Source of the DNA: Sphingobacteriia bacterium
GTDB taxonomy: Bacteria > Pseudomonadota > Alphaproteobacteria > Rickettsiales > 33-17
Direction: 5' to 3'
Assembly: GCA_017304685.1 (NCBI GenBank)
Contig: JAFKLR010000007.1
Location: 1 to 54,506, forward strand
Length of the DNA: 54,506 nucleotides
This document shows positions 8,886 to 19,100 of this stretch, in pieces. A model generated the notes under the pieces. That model searched no databases. It was not told where the DNA came from and saw nothing but the letters and a program-made list of their open reading frames with translations. The position numbers were made by a program, and so were the translations under genes. How positions within the stretch are numbered: the first letter of the stretch is position 1; every line of letters starts with the position of its first letter.

Positions 8886-11800
8886 TTACTTAAGATGGTT
8901 TAATAGACAAATTTTTTTTTCTTTAATTAAATAAACTCTATCATAATTAATTAATTTCGAATGTTTATGGGTAATTGTAATTACCGTAGAATTAGAAAAA
9001 TGCTCTTTTATAATATTATCTAGAAGTTTGGAATTTATCATATCTAAAGATGAATCTGGTTCATCTAATAAAATTAATGGTTTAGGGTTTAATATTGCTC
9101 TGCAAAAACTCAACAACTGTTGCTCACCTTTACTTAAAACCTGTTTTTCATTAGAGATTTGTATCTCTAAAGGATTGTTATTTATACTTTTAAGTTTTTT
9201 TAGTAAATTAACTTGTTCTAATGCCTTGAGAATTATCTCTTCTTCATGTTGATTATAAGGATCAATATTGTTTCTTATATTTGTAGGATATATAATTGGT
9301 TTTTGAGGGATCCAGGTAATTAAAGATTCTAATTGAAGTTTATTATATTTCTTAAGTTCTAAATTATTTAGTTTAATTGAGCCCTTATATTCTTTTATAA
9401 AACCCATAAGTGTCATAAATAATGTAGTTTTACCTACACCGCTTCTTCCAATTACAGCTATTTTTTCTCCAGAATTAATTGAAATATTTATCTCTTCTAA
9501 TAAAATTTCAGAATTAGGATACTTTAAACTTACATTATTAAAAGTGAGATTTAATTTAAAATTAGGATAAGTGATTACTCTATTTTCATAATTATTATAA
9601 TTTATTTTTCCATCTATATTACTATTAAAATTATCTATTCTTTCAAAGCTTCCTATATCATATTTTAATCTAATTATTTCAAGAATGCTTAAAGATAGAT
9701 GTTGAGTAATCATGAAGGAAGTTGATATTAAAAAACTTGATAAATTTTGTGAATTAGGTGTTTTAAAAAAGATTATAAATAAAATTAATAGACTAATAGT
9801 AATAATCCCAGCTAACTCGAGCATAAGCCAATAATAACTATAAGTTCCATTTTTAGTATAAGAAATATTAAGTATATTTATTAACTCATTTATAAATTTT
9901 TTATTAAAATAATTTGCAGCGGGTGTATTTCTTATTTGGGAGATATTAATTGAAGATTCATTAATATTTCCTAAAAGTGTGGAGATAGATTTTGCATTGT
10001 GATCAGATAAATAGGTAATTTTATATAAATATTTTTTTGCAGATTTATTAATAAACAAAAATGCTAATATATATATAATACTCATTTTAGGTTGATGCAA
10101 AATCACATAACCAACTGAACATACTAAAGAAGAAAATATATTCAAAGTAAAAGAATATTGAGAAGGTAGGTCGCAATCTAATTTATTTGTATCATAGGAT
10201 AATCTATTTATTAAATCACCAGACTTTATTATGGTTTTACTATATAAATCACATTGTAAAAATTTATTTATAATAGAATTAAAAAAATAAGAAGATAGCT
10301 TAATAGAATTAAAATATATTTTTTTTCTGATTAAGATATAAATAGTAACTGCGGATATATTTAATACAAAATAAATCAATAAAGCTGGAGTATTACCATA
10401 AATGAATTTATTATCATAATAGTAAGACAGCCAATTATTTGAAAATAATTGTAAAATTGAAGGTAATAATATAAGACCTATTAATATTTTATTTGAAAAG
10501 ATTTTATAAGTATACTGTATTAAAGAAGAAATAAGATTTGAAGAAGATTGGAAATCTTTAATATTCACTACTTCATCAATTTTTACATTCGTATCAGAAA
10601 TATTTGCTGTTGAAATTGAATTTAAAGCTAGATTAGATTTAATAGAGGTAATAGGATATTTTTTACAAGCCTCAAGGGGGTCCTCGTAAACTTTAAATTC
10701 GTTAGAACTTAAAATTATTATTTTGGAAATTCCTTCAATATTATCAATTTGTGAAGTTATGATAATTCTAGTTTTATTCTTAAGGAATTCTTTCATTAAC
10801 TTATTATATATAATAGAAACGCTATTAGGATCCTGAGAACAGAAAGGATCATCAAATATATAAATATCTGATTCTTTATAACATATTCTGGCAATATTTA
10901 TTCTTTGTTTTTGTCCCTCAGAAAGATTAATACCATTTTCTTGAATTATTGTTAAATCCCTAAAAGGTAAAAAATCTATATCGTCAACTAAATTTGCTTT
11001 TTCTATAACTTCCCTATATCTTTTTTCATCAAATTGCTCAAAAAAAATTATATTATTCTTTATTGAATCATTTATAATTAAGGGTTCTTGACCACAAAGA
11101 GCAACTTTACCATTAATCAATACACAATTTGATGAATTATTTACTAATGTATTTATAAAAGTAGTTTTACCTATACCAGTTTCCCCCCAAACAAGTACAC
11201 ACTCTCCAGGATTGATAATTCCTGTCAAATCGTCAGGTAATTTGTAATTAGAATTTGTGGTATACAAGTTCAAGTTAAAATGTTTGACAGAAATACTACC
11301 TTTATCAAGATCATAATTTTGATTTTGGTGCTTAATTATTTCATTCGTCAGCCATTCTGAAATAAAAAGGGTTATTCTTTGTGTTGCTACTTTAGAAATA
11401 TTAAATTCAATAAAACTTCTAGCAAAAAAGTATAAATGATAACGTATTAAAGTTAAAATAGTAATACTAGTAAAAATTTTTGAAATTTGAGCTTCTTTTA
11501 CTTGTAATAAATATAAAGATACGACAATACATGGAATAATTATAGAAATTGAATTTTGAAGAAAATCCAAAAGAAGTAAAAGTTTAGAACTTTTTTTTAT
11601 AACATTTTCTTCATTTTCCCTAATGCTTTTAAAATACCTATATGTAAAATGTTCAAATGAACAAATTTTTATTTCTTTAAAAAAATTTTTTAACCAGGTA
11701 AGGCAGTTAATTTTACTATCAAGAATGTCTTGAACTTCATTTTGTATTTTTTCAAATTTTTTTTCAGTATTTAAGTTTAAAAATATAAAAATTATTATTA

Positions 11801-12413
11801 TTATTAATGCTACTAATGAAATCCAGTCTACCAAATAATATAATAGCAAGGTGAAAAAGGATATAAAGATAGGACTTATGAACATAATCCCTTTAGACCA
11901 TTTACCCCCAATATTTTCGCAATCCTTTGCTATAATATTTATTATAGAAATTGAAGCTGGTAATTTAGAAATCTTAAGAGAAATATCATAAATCAATCCT
12001 CTAGTAAGTGCAGTTGTTCTACACTGTAATAAAGTAAAATGAAATTTATAATGTACGTATAAAATAATAGTTAAGAGTGGAATTAACGTTAAATTTAATA
12101 AAATGACGACTTTATTATATAATGTGCCATAATAAATTAAGTTGATATTTTTTAGACTTATGAATAAGCTTAACGCCCCGCAAAATTCAAATAAACTATA
12201 TAAAATGAATAAGAAAAGTACTTTTTTATAATCTCTTTTAAAAAAAGAGTTAATAGTATTTAAAAAACCATTTTCTTTAATATTTAATAAAGCTTTTTTT
12301 ATAGACTCTTCTAAATAAAGAGAAAAAGGGTCCTCATTTAAATGAAAGTTATTTTTAGTATGAAAAATACTATTTTTAGCCCAAAAAAAGAAAAAGTTAT
12401 ATTTTACTTGCAT
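8886..12413 (-). CDS. Full-length ABCC-type ABC exporter (TMD-NBD-TMD-NBD)
   Basis: 1175 residues in one chain. TMD1 covers about 65-340. NBD1 has Walker A GETGIGKT (410-417), LSEGQKQRINIARI (497-510) and Walker B IYIFDDPFCSQD (517-528). TMD2 begins near residue 645. NBD2 has GRSGVGKTT, LSKGEQQLL and LILLDEPDSSLD. NBD1 carries D-D-P in place of the catalytic Asp-Glu pair, while NBD2 keeps Asp-Glu. That asymmetry, and the order of NBD1 motifs, is the hallmark of the eukaryotic ABCC (MRP/CFTR) family; bacterial exporters are usually half-transporters. It would export the cluster product. It shares an operon with the TPP enzyme (26 bases downstream) and faces the HAD gene across a 63-bp gap. No clear ribosome-binding site is visible. 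Confidence 0.85.
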   Translation of the reverse strand: MQVKYNFFFFWAKNSIFHTKNNFHLNEDPFSLYLEESIKKALLNIKENGFLNTINSFFKRDYKKVLFLFILYSLFEFCGALSLFISLKNINLIYYGTLYNKVVILLNLTLIPLLTIILYVHYKFHFTLLQCRTTALTRGLIYDISLKISKLPASISIINIIAKDCENIGGKWSKGIMFISPIFISFFTLLLYYLVDWISLVALIIIIIFIFLNLNTEKKFEKIQNEVQDILDSKINCLTWLKNFFKEIKICSFEHFTYRYFKSIRENEENVIKKSSKLLLLLDFLQNSISIIIPCIVVSLYLLQVKEAQISKIFTSITILTLIRYHLYFFARSFIEFNISKVATQRITLFISEWLTNEIIKHQNQNYDLDKGSISVKHFNLNLYTTNSNYKLPDDLTGIINPGECVLVWGETGIGKTTFINTLVNNSSNCVLINGKVALCGQEPLIINDSIKNNIIFFEQFDEKRYREVIEKANLVDDIDFLPFRDLTIIQENGINLSEGQKQRINIARICYKESDIYIFDDPFCSQDPNSVSIIYNKLMKEFLKNKTRIIITSQIDNIEGISKIIILSSNEFKVYEDPLEACKKYPITSIKSNLALNSISTANISDTNVKIDEVVNIKDFQSSSNLISSLIQYTYKIFSNKILIGLILLPSILQLFSNNWLSYYYDNKFIYGNTPALLIYFVLNISAVTIYILIRKKIYFNSIKLSSYFFNSIINKFLQCDLYSKTIIKSGDLINRLSYDTNKLDCDLPSQYSFTLNIFSSLVCSVGYVILHQPKMSIIYILAFLFINKSAKKYLYKITYLSDHNAKSISTLLGNINESSINISQIRNTPAANYFNKKFINELINILNISYTKNGTYSYYWLMLELAGIITISLLILFIIFFKTPNSQNLSSFLISTSFMITQHLSLSILEIIRLKYDIGSFERIDNFNSNIDGKINYNNYENRVITYPNFKLNLTFNNVSLKYPNSEILLEEINISINSGEKIAVIGRSGVGKTTLFMTLMGFIKEYKGSIKLNNLELKKYNKLQLESLITWIPQKPIIYPTNIRNNIDPYNQHEEEIILKALEQVNLLKKLKSINNNPLEIQISNEKQVLSKGEQQLLSFCRAILNPKPLILLDEPDSSLDMINSKLLDNIIKEHFSNSTVITITHKHSKLINYDRVYLIKEKKICLLNHLK

Positions 12414-12476
12414 ATTATAATAAATGTTTAATTATATATTATGTATTAAACTAATATTTATAAATATTATAATCTA

Positions 12477-13325
12477 ATGAGTAAAGTTTTTTTAATAATA
12501 TTATTCACTTTTCTAAATTTGTTATATTGTAGGGCTGAAATTATATATCTTCAGCAAATAAAAGATTTGCCATTGCCAAAACCATTAAGTAAAACTCTAG
12601 TAGTATTTGACATTGATGAAACTATTATTGTTAATACCTCTATGATTTCTAATGGAACATATAGTGCAAAAGTGTGGATGCAAAGCAAACTAAAACTTTC
12701 CAATGACAATTTTACTAAACTGTATTCACATCTTATTACTTCAAATATCTTACCTGAAGAAAAATTAAATATTTATACTCAAATTTGTGATATTGGCGAT
12801 AAAAATAAAAAACTTGTTGAAAAACATACTCCTTTTATAATTAATAAATTACAGTCTATGGGTATACCTGTAATCGCATTAACATCACGAGTAAATGATG
12901 ATCCTAATTTATGGTATACGCTAAATAAAATTCAAATAGACTTTTCAAAACCTAAATTATTAAATAATAATGATTTTTTGAAAAAGCTTAAGAAACCTGA
13001 AATATTAAAAGCTTCACCCTTTAAACCAAGTTATGAAAAAGGAATAATATTTACTGATCTTGCAAATAAAGCTGAAACTTTAACTCTATTTTTAGAAGCT
13101 CTCGATTTTAAGCCCGATTCTATAATATTTGTAGATAATTCCTTAGACCATTGTTTAAATATTGAAGAAACATTAAGTAATAAGTTCAAAACTCAAGTTT
13201 ATTTTTATACAGCTTCTGAATTACAATTTGATGAAAAAATTGCTTTGATTCAATTTGAAACTTTTAAAAAAAATGGGGTTTTGTTAACTGATGAAACAGC
13301 TTATACACTATTATTAAAAAAATAA
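12477..13325 (+). CDS. Secreted HAD-like (DUF2608-type) protein
   Basis: 282 residues. Residues 1-21 form a signal peptide ending near YCRA-E. The mature part has HAD motif I FDIDETI (first Asp is the nucleophile), motif II ALTSR and a motif IV-like FVDNSLDHC. This matches the DUF2608/HAD-like acid phosphatase group often found in intracellular bacteria such as Legionella. It probably hydrolyses a phosphate ester in the periplasm or outside the cell. The next gene follows at once on the same strand, so they share a transcript. The combination of a kinase and an exported phosphatase around an exporter would suit a phosphorylated, inactive precursor that is dephosphorylated after export; this is inference from gene order alone. 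Confidence 0.75.
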   Translation: MSKVFLIILFTFLNLLYCRAEIIYLQQIKDLPLPKPLSKTLVVFDIDETIIVNTSMISNGTYSAKVWMQSKLKLSNDNFTKLYSHLITSNILPEEKLNIYTQICDIGDKNKKLVEKHTPFIINKLQSMGIPVIALTSRVNDDPNLWYTLNKIQIDFSKPKLLNNNDFLKKLKKPEILKASPFKPSYEKGIIFTDLANKAETLTLFLEALDFKPDSIIFVDNSLDHCLNIEETLSNKFKTQVYFYTASELQFDEKIALIQFETFKKNGVLLTDETAYTLLLKK

Positions 13326-13342
13326 ATTTTTTGGAGGAAACT

Positions 13343-14506
13343 ATGCTTTTTAAAACTATCGCCTCTTCATTTTATAAAAAATATCTTTATAATTATAGTC
13401 GAGATTTTAGTGCACATTATTTTAGAGGTAAAAAACTTATGTCAACATTCTCATTAGGAAAATTGAATGAGGTCCCTTCTGATCAACCAGATATAAATCA
13501 TATAATTGAAAACTTACCCTTCTTTAAAGATTCTTTATCAAATATAAAGGATATAAAGAAGCTTGATGGTTGGTCTAATCATAATTATTTAGTCTCTTTA
13601 TCAAAAAATAATATTATAAAAAAATATGTTTTAAGAGTTCCTGGTAAGGATTCTGAAAAACACATTAATCGAAATCATGAAGAGCACAATACTAATGTGG
13701 TAAGTTCAAACTTAGGCATTTGCCCTAAAAATTTGTATTTTGAAGCTAAAAGTGGCATTCTTGTCAGAGATTTTTTAGAAGGAAATCCTCCTTTGGATGA
13801 AGAGGAAAACATTTCTAATGAAAATATAAAGAAAATGGCAGTTACATTAAATAGATTACATAATTTAAAATCACCATTTGCTAATAATATCAATAATCTT
13901 TTGATTATAAAACATTATGAAAATATAATTTATAACTTAAATGGACAATTGTCTAATAGATATAAGGATTTATTACAAGAGTTAAAACAATTACAAGAGA
14001 TATTAAGTCATTACACTCTTCCACTTTCTCCAAGCCATAATGATCCAAATCCAAGGAATTTTCTAGAAACTAAAGATAAATTTATGTTATTAGATTGGGA
14101 ATATTCTGGAAATACTGATCCTTGTTGGGATATAGCTTATTTATCTACGCACTCAGAGTTTGACGAAAACCAAAATATATTACTTTTAAATGAATATTTT
14201 GGAACTTCTGTAGATTTATTTTCTTTTTATAGATTTAATGCATATAAACCAGCTACTGAGTTTATCTTGAGCATATGGATTCGTATGCAAATTCTGGGGA
14301 ACCATTATCCTGTACCGCTTGAAGAATTAGAAGAATGGGAAGTATTAGGATTAGATAAAACTGAAGAACATATTTCTAATCCTTTATATCAGGAGTCTAT
14401 AAAGTTCTTAAAGGAAAATATATATAAACAAAAATCAAGTATAAGAGAAAAAATTTCAATCAACGAGATGGAAAAACTTTATACACCTGAAAGAGGAAGT
14501 AATTAA
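13343..14506 (+). CDS. Choline kinase/APH-like phosphotransferase
   Basis: 387 residues. The ATG at 13343 follows GGAGGA by a normal spacing, so an in-frame TTG at 13331, which overlaps that site, is rejected. Kinase-fold core: SHNDPNPRN (231-239) is the Brenner catalytic loop with Asp234, and LDWEYS (250-255) is the metal-binding DFE equivalent. The C-terminal half reads like LicA/choline kinase, while the first 60 residues are an unusual extension. It should phosphorylate a hydroxyl group on choline, an amino alcohol or a metabolite. In a biosynthetic cluster, such kinases tailor the product or protect the producer. Its last 51 bases overlap, tail to tail, the PPTase gene. The acceptor is unknown. 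Confidence 0.8.
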   Translation: MLFKTIASSFYKKYLYNYSRDFSAHYFRGKKLMSTFSLGKLNEVPSDQPDINHIIENLPFFKDSLSNIKDIKKLDGWSNHNYLVSLSKNNIIKKYVLRVPGKDSEKHINRNHEEHNTNVVSSNLGICPKNLYFEAKSGILVRDFLEGNPPLDEEENISNENIKKMAVTLNRLHNLKSPFANNINNLLIIKHYENIIYNLNGQLSNRYKDLLQELKQLQEILSHYTLPLSPSHNDPNPRNFLETKDKFMLLDWEYSGNTDPCWDIAYLSTHSEFDENQNILLLNEYFGTSVDLFSFYRFNAYKPATEFILSIWIRMQILGNHYPVPLEELEEWEVLGLDKTEEHISNPLYQESIKFLKENIYKQKSSIREKISINEMEKLYTPERGSN

Positions 14507-15121
14507 ACTACAAAAGTAACTAGGAAAAGGCCTAAAATATAATTTAAATACATTCGGATTTTTATAATACTTTGCTAGTTTTTTAAAAGTTGAAGGGTTA
14601 TCGTAAGGTAAATTAGGAATTCCTTTTCCTAAGGCTTTTAATAAAGCCTCATATTCTGTCCATTTTTGAAAAAAATACCTTTTATCAAATGGATTAAAAA
14701 ATTGATTTATATCTTCTATAATATTTGGATCTTCTTTTTCTATATCTATTCCTAAAAATTTATTGTAAGAAAATGATATAGCTAAAATATTACCGGATTT
14801 ACTTAAAGAAAAGTTTAATGTAGAAGCTTGTCCATTTATTTTGATTTCTTCTTTACCATTTTTATTGGAATTTATTTGAATTTCCATTAAATCTTTTTTT
14901 TCATATTTAGAAATAAGCAATTTTAAAAATTTCCTTCTATTTATAAAAAGTAATTTATTACACATTGAATTTAATTTCTTTATTCTATCCTCTTCTAGTG
15001 AATTGGGGAAATAATTAATTATACTAAACTCTTTACTGTTTAAATTTACAAACCATAAGTGAATTTCTTCTTTCTTAAGTTCAAGATTATGAATATTATG
15101 TATAAGATGTTTAAGGTTCAT
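14456..15121 (-). CDS. Sfp-type 4'-phosphopantetheinyl transferase
   Basis: 221 residues, normal for the Sfp/Gsp group. Three family motifs are present: NFSLSKSGN (103-111), GIDIE (124-128) with the Mg-binding Asp126 and Glu128, and KWTEYEALLKALGKG (153-167), where the usual Lys-Glu-Ala is Tyr-Glu-Ala. It transfers the phosphopantetheine arm of CoA to a carrier-domain serine, here most likely Ser539 of the adjacent NRPS. It starts five bases after the monooxygenase stop, making it the third gene of the NRPS operon. A dedicated PPTase is strong evidence that the NRPS is meant to be active. Its 3' end overlaps the kinase gene on the opposite strand. Confidence 0.88.
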   Translation of the reverse strand: MNLKHLIHNIHNLELKKEEIHLWFVNLNSKEFSIINYFPNSLEEDRIKKLNSMCNKLLFINRRKFLKLLISKYEKKDLMEIQINSNKNGKEEIKINGQASTLNFSLSKSGNILAISFSYNKFLGIDIEKEDPNIIEDINQFFNPFDKRYFFQKWTEYEALLKALGKGIPNLPYDNPSTFKKLAKYYKNPNVFKLYFRPFPSYFCSLITSSFRCIKFFHLVD

Positions 15122-15125
15122 AAAT

Positions 15126-16157
15126 TTAGGAAAGAAAAATATTATTGAGATCAGATAAATATTTAAGGCCCGACATAATTTTTTTATCTTCTAGGCCGAA
15201 ATCAATTAAGCAAGCTATTTCATCAATACCGATTTTCTTTAACTGATTAACGTAAAATTTACAATTTTCAACAGTACCAAATAAGCCATTCTCAAAATAT
15301 TTTTCAAAAGCAAAATCTAAAAGAATCTCTTCATCATCATTATCTATTAATTCATCTATTCCTTTTGCTCTTTTTTCTAATTCCATCGAATTCTTCAAAT
15401 ATTTTATTAAGGGTTTATAAGCTAAATCGCGTATTACATCACTATTTTCCCCTAAATAAGTATGAAGCATTAACGTTACATGACCTTTAAAATTATTTTC
15501 TTTACAAACCTTATGATATAATTCAATTTTGTCTTTTAATTGGTTTATATCATGATTTAATAAATGTGTAAGAATATTACACCCAATTCTACCCGCTTTC
15601 TCAAAATTTTCTATACTACCTGCTGCTGTTAACCATAAAGGGAGTTTTTTTTGAATGGGTTTAGGAAATATACTAAATTGAATAAGTTTATTATTACCAT
15701 TATAAGCATCTACCTTCTGATCTTCCCAAAGCTTTTGAATTAATTCAATATTTTGATAAAGAATTTCATATCTTTTAGGGTAATTTTCAGGGTTTAGTAT
15801 AAAATCATCGGGGTGCCAACCAGCGGCAGCAGATAATCCGATTCGACCATTTGTCAGGTTATCTAAACAAGCCCATTGTTCGGCAATTAAAATAGGGTTA
15901 TTTAAAGGGAGTACAACACTTCCCGCTCTAATTTGTATTTCAGTCGTTAATGTCGATAATGCAGCACCAATTAATGCTGGATTAGGGAATAATCCGCCGA
16001 AATCATTAAAATGTCTCTCAGGAAGCCATACAGCCTTAAAATTATTTTTATCAGCAAATTTAGTAGCTTCTATTACTAAATTATATTTCTGACTTTCATT
16101 ATATGAAAATAAGCTAGAAAAAAAGAATAAACTAAATTGCATACCGATTCTCTTCAT
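15126..16157 (-). CDS. Luciferase-like FMN monooxygenase of secondary metabolism
   Basis: 343 residues, a bacterial-luciferase TIM barrel. Recognisable segments are the N-terminal strand GMQFSLFFFSS, WLPERHFNDFGGLFPNP (about 44-60), IRAGSVVLPLNNPI (about 75-88) and LSAAAGWHPDDF (about 108-119). These match the group of luciferase-like monooxygenases found inside or beside NRPS/PKS enzymes (the MupA-like natural-product LLM family). They need reduced FMN and oxygen and typically oxidise a carrier-bound intermediate. Here it is a free protein whose start overlaps the NRPS stop by 26 bases, so translation is coupled. Reduced flavin could come from the FMN reductase at 3162. The exact reaction is not predictable. 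Confidence 0.85.
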   Translation of the reverse strand: MKRIGMQFSLFFFSSLFSYNESQKYNLVIEATKFADKNNFKAVWLPERHFNDFGGLFPNPALIGAALSTLTTEIQIRAGSVVLPLNNPILIAEQWACLDNLTNGRIGLSAAAGWHPDDFILNPENYPKRYEILYQNIELIQKLWEDQKVDAYNGNNKLIQFSIFPKPIQKKLPLWLTAAGSIENFEKAGRIGCNILTHLLNHDINQLKDKIELYHKVCKENNFKGHVTLMLHTYLGENSDVIRDLAYKPLIKYLKNSMELEKRAKGIDELIDNDDEEILLDFAFEKYFENGLFGTVENCKFYVNQLKKIGIDEIACLIDFGLEDKKIMSGLKYLSDLNNIFLS

Positions 16158-19100
16158 TATAAATTATATCCTTTATTTTTATAAAAGGATTATCTGATAC
16201 GTTTTTTACTAATAGTTTAAAATCATCAATAAAAGATTCAATAAACTCTTTGCTATAAAGCTCAGTAGAAAATTCTATTGCTCCTTCAATAGAATTTTGG
16301 GTGGTCCAAATATCCATAATAAAATAAAGGATTGAGGTTTTTGGATGTCTTTGCATTTTAAATGATTGGATTTCATTACCTAAATTAATATCGCTTGTAA
16401 GATTGTTTCGAAAGTTTAATTGAACCATCCCCAAATGTTTATATTTCATTAAATATTCTTTTTCTAACTCCTCTAATATATATTCGAATGGTATGTTTTG
16501 ATTGTTTAAACTATCAATAACATTATTTTTTACTTGTTCTAGATGTTCCGTAAACCCTAATTCATTATTGATTTCTATCGGTATTAGTAAAGTATTCATT
16601 AACAACCCTACCGTAGTTTCGAACTCTTCTGTTACTCTATTAGCAACATTAGTGCTTATTATTATATTTTGATTATCCGTATTTCGTTTATATATTACCA
16701 TAACAAAGATAGCGGTAAAAAAGGTAAAGATTGTAAGATTATAAGATTTACAAATATTATTAATATTTTCTATTATAATGGAATTTTCTAATTTGAAATA
16801 TTTTATATCTCCTCTATAATCCTTTCTTTCATCAATATCTTCTTTAAGTATAAGAATATCATTATTTGATAGTATCTCTTTCCAATATTTTAACTGGGCT
16901 CTACCTTCATCAGAATGTATAAATTTATTTTCCCATTGAACAAATTCTTTGAATTGTACTACTTCCTTACTATTTTTATGAGTTTGATTTTTATAAAAAT
17001 TACATACTTCATCCAAGATGATAGATTTTGACCAACCATCTACAATAATATGATGAAAATTTATCAAGAGTATATGCTCTAGTGGGGAGCTTTTAATTAT
17101 GGAGACGTTAAATAAAGGCGGCTTAGTAAGGTCAATTATCAAATTTTCATTTTCAATAATATAATTTTCTATTTCTTTATATTTTAAAGAATCATTCAAC
17201 TGAGAGATATCATGTATTATAATATCAAATTCAACATTACTATGGATGGACTGTTTAAGCTCGTTTTGTAAATGAATAAAACTAGATCTTAATGAATCAT
17301 GTCTATTAATTACATATTTAAAAGCTTTTTTAAGTAATTCTATATCGAGTAATCCTTTAATATTCCAACTAGAAGGTAGTTTTAACGCTAACCCACCTCC
17401 TTCACTTACTTCTTTAAAATTAGTTAACTGAGCAAAAGTCACTGGAATGAGATTTTCAGAAAAAGTAGATAAATTACTTATTTGATAGGAAATTCCAATT
17501 TTCTTTTTTATTATTTTATTTAAATTGCCAAAAGTAATATTTTCAAGTATTTCTCTCATTGTTAATGAACAAGCAATTTCTTTTCTTATTTTCGACAGTA
17601 ATCTTGCAGCCATTAATGAATGTCCCCCTAAATGAAAGAAGTTACTTGAATCATCTATCTGCTTAACTTTTAAAAGATCTTCCCAAATTGTTTTTAATTT
17701 GTTCGTAATATTGTCCTGATTTTCTACAATAGAATTCCGATCTTTTTCTGAAAGCGTTAATGATTTATTCTCTAACATTTCTTTTATATTTTTTCTGTCG
17801 ATCTTACCATTTAAAGAAATTGGAATAGAAGAACAAAAATGATAATAGGTTGGACACATATAACTTGGTAGATACATTGAAATATGCTCCTTTATCTCGC
17901 TCTCATTTAAGGTACTTTCTTTTTTTATTATTACTGCATGTAAATGATCTTCTTCATTTAGTTTTAGAGGTAATACTATCGACACTTCAACTTTATCATG
18001 AAGATTAATAATTTTTTCAATTTCTCCTATCTCGATCCTGTAGCCTCTTAATTTAATTAGCGAGTCATTCCGCCCTACATAAATTAACCCTTTATCAACT
18101 CTTCTTACTATATCCCCAGTTTTATATAATCTTCCATATAAAGGGTGATTTATAAAACTTTTAGTCGTCAGGTTTTCATTTTTCCAATATGAATCTGCAA
18201 CACTTGAACCTCCTATAAACAACTCTCCTTCAATTGTAGTATGCAAATTCTCATTTAAAATAAAATAAAAATAATTTTCTAAAGGATCTCCTAGATAGAT
18301 TTCTTTTTCTCCTTTACCTACTAATGAACATGATGACCAAATAGTTGCTTCTGTTGGTCCATACATATTCCATAATTCGCAATTATCATTTATAATACTA
18401 AATATTTGGTTTGCTAAACTTGCGTCCCAATACTCACCACCACAAAGGACCTTCTTTAAATTATAAAATGTTTCATTTGAATTAATTAACATCCTTAAAG
18501 TAGAAGGAGTTGACTGAAAAATGGTAATTTGATTTGATGATAATTGTTGGGAAATATAGTCTATATCAGTCCTTAAATGGTTAGGACATATTATTACTTG
18601 AGCTTGGGAAATAAGGGTTAAATAAAATTCTAACCCAAATATATCAAAGGATACGGGTGTTAGAGAGAATAAAATATCGTTTTGATTAACTTTTATCTTT
18701 TTAGAAATAGAATATAAAAAATTAGTTAAATGTTTCCTTTTTATTACTACACCTTTAGGATGACCAGTTGAACCTGATGTATAAATTACATAAGCAATGT
18801 TATCAGGATTGTACGAAGTTTTATATGGCTCTTCATTAATATAAGTTAATAATTCTTTAATAGAAAATGGAATATTTGTTATTTTGAACTCTACGTCTAA
18901 ATTTTTAAGAATATCTTCTTTTTGTGATATTAAAAGCTTACATTCTGCATCTTTTAAAATATATTTAGCACGTTCAATAGGATAATTTACATCTATAGGC
19001 ACATAACCTGCTCCACATTTTAATATGCCTAATATTACTATACTTAATTCACAAGATGAAAATAATCTAACTCCAATTAAATCGTTATCTTTTACACCAA

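Noticed and set aside
8886..12413. Open frames antisense to the exporter and other long genes (for example 9028-9252 and 10-kb neighbours)
   Set aside because: They are shadows of strongly coding genes, without ribosome-binding sites or recognisable protein motifs.
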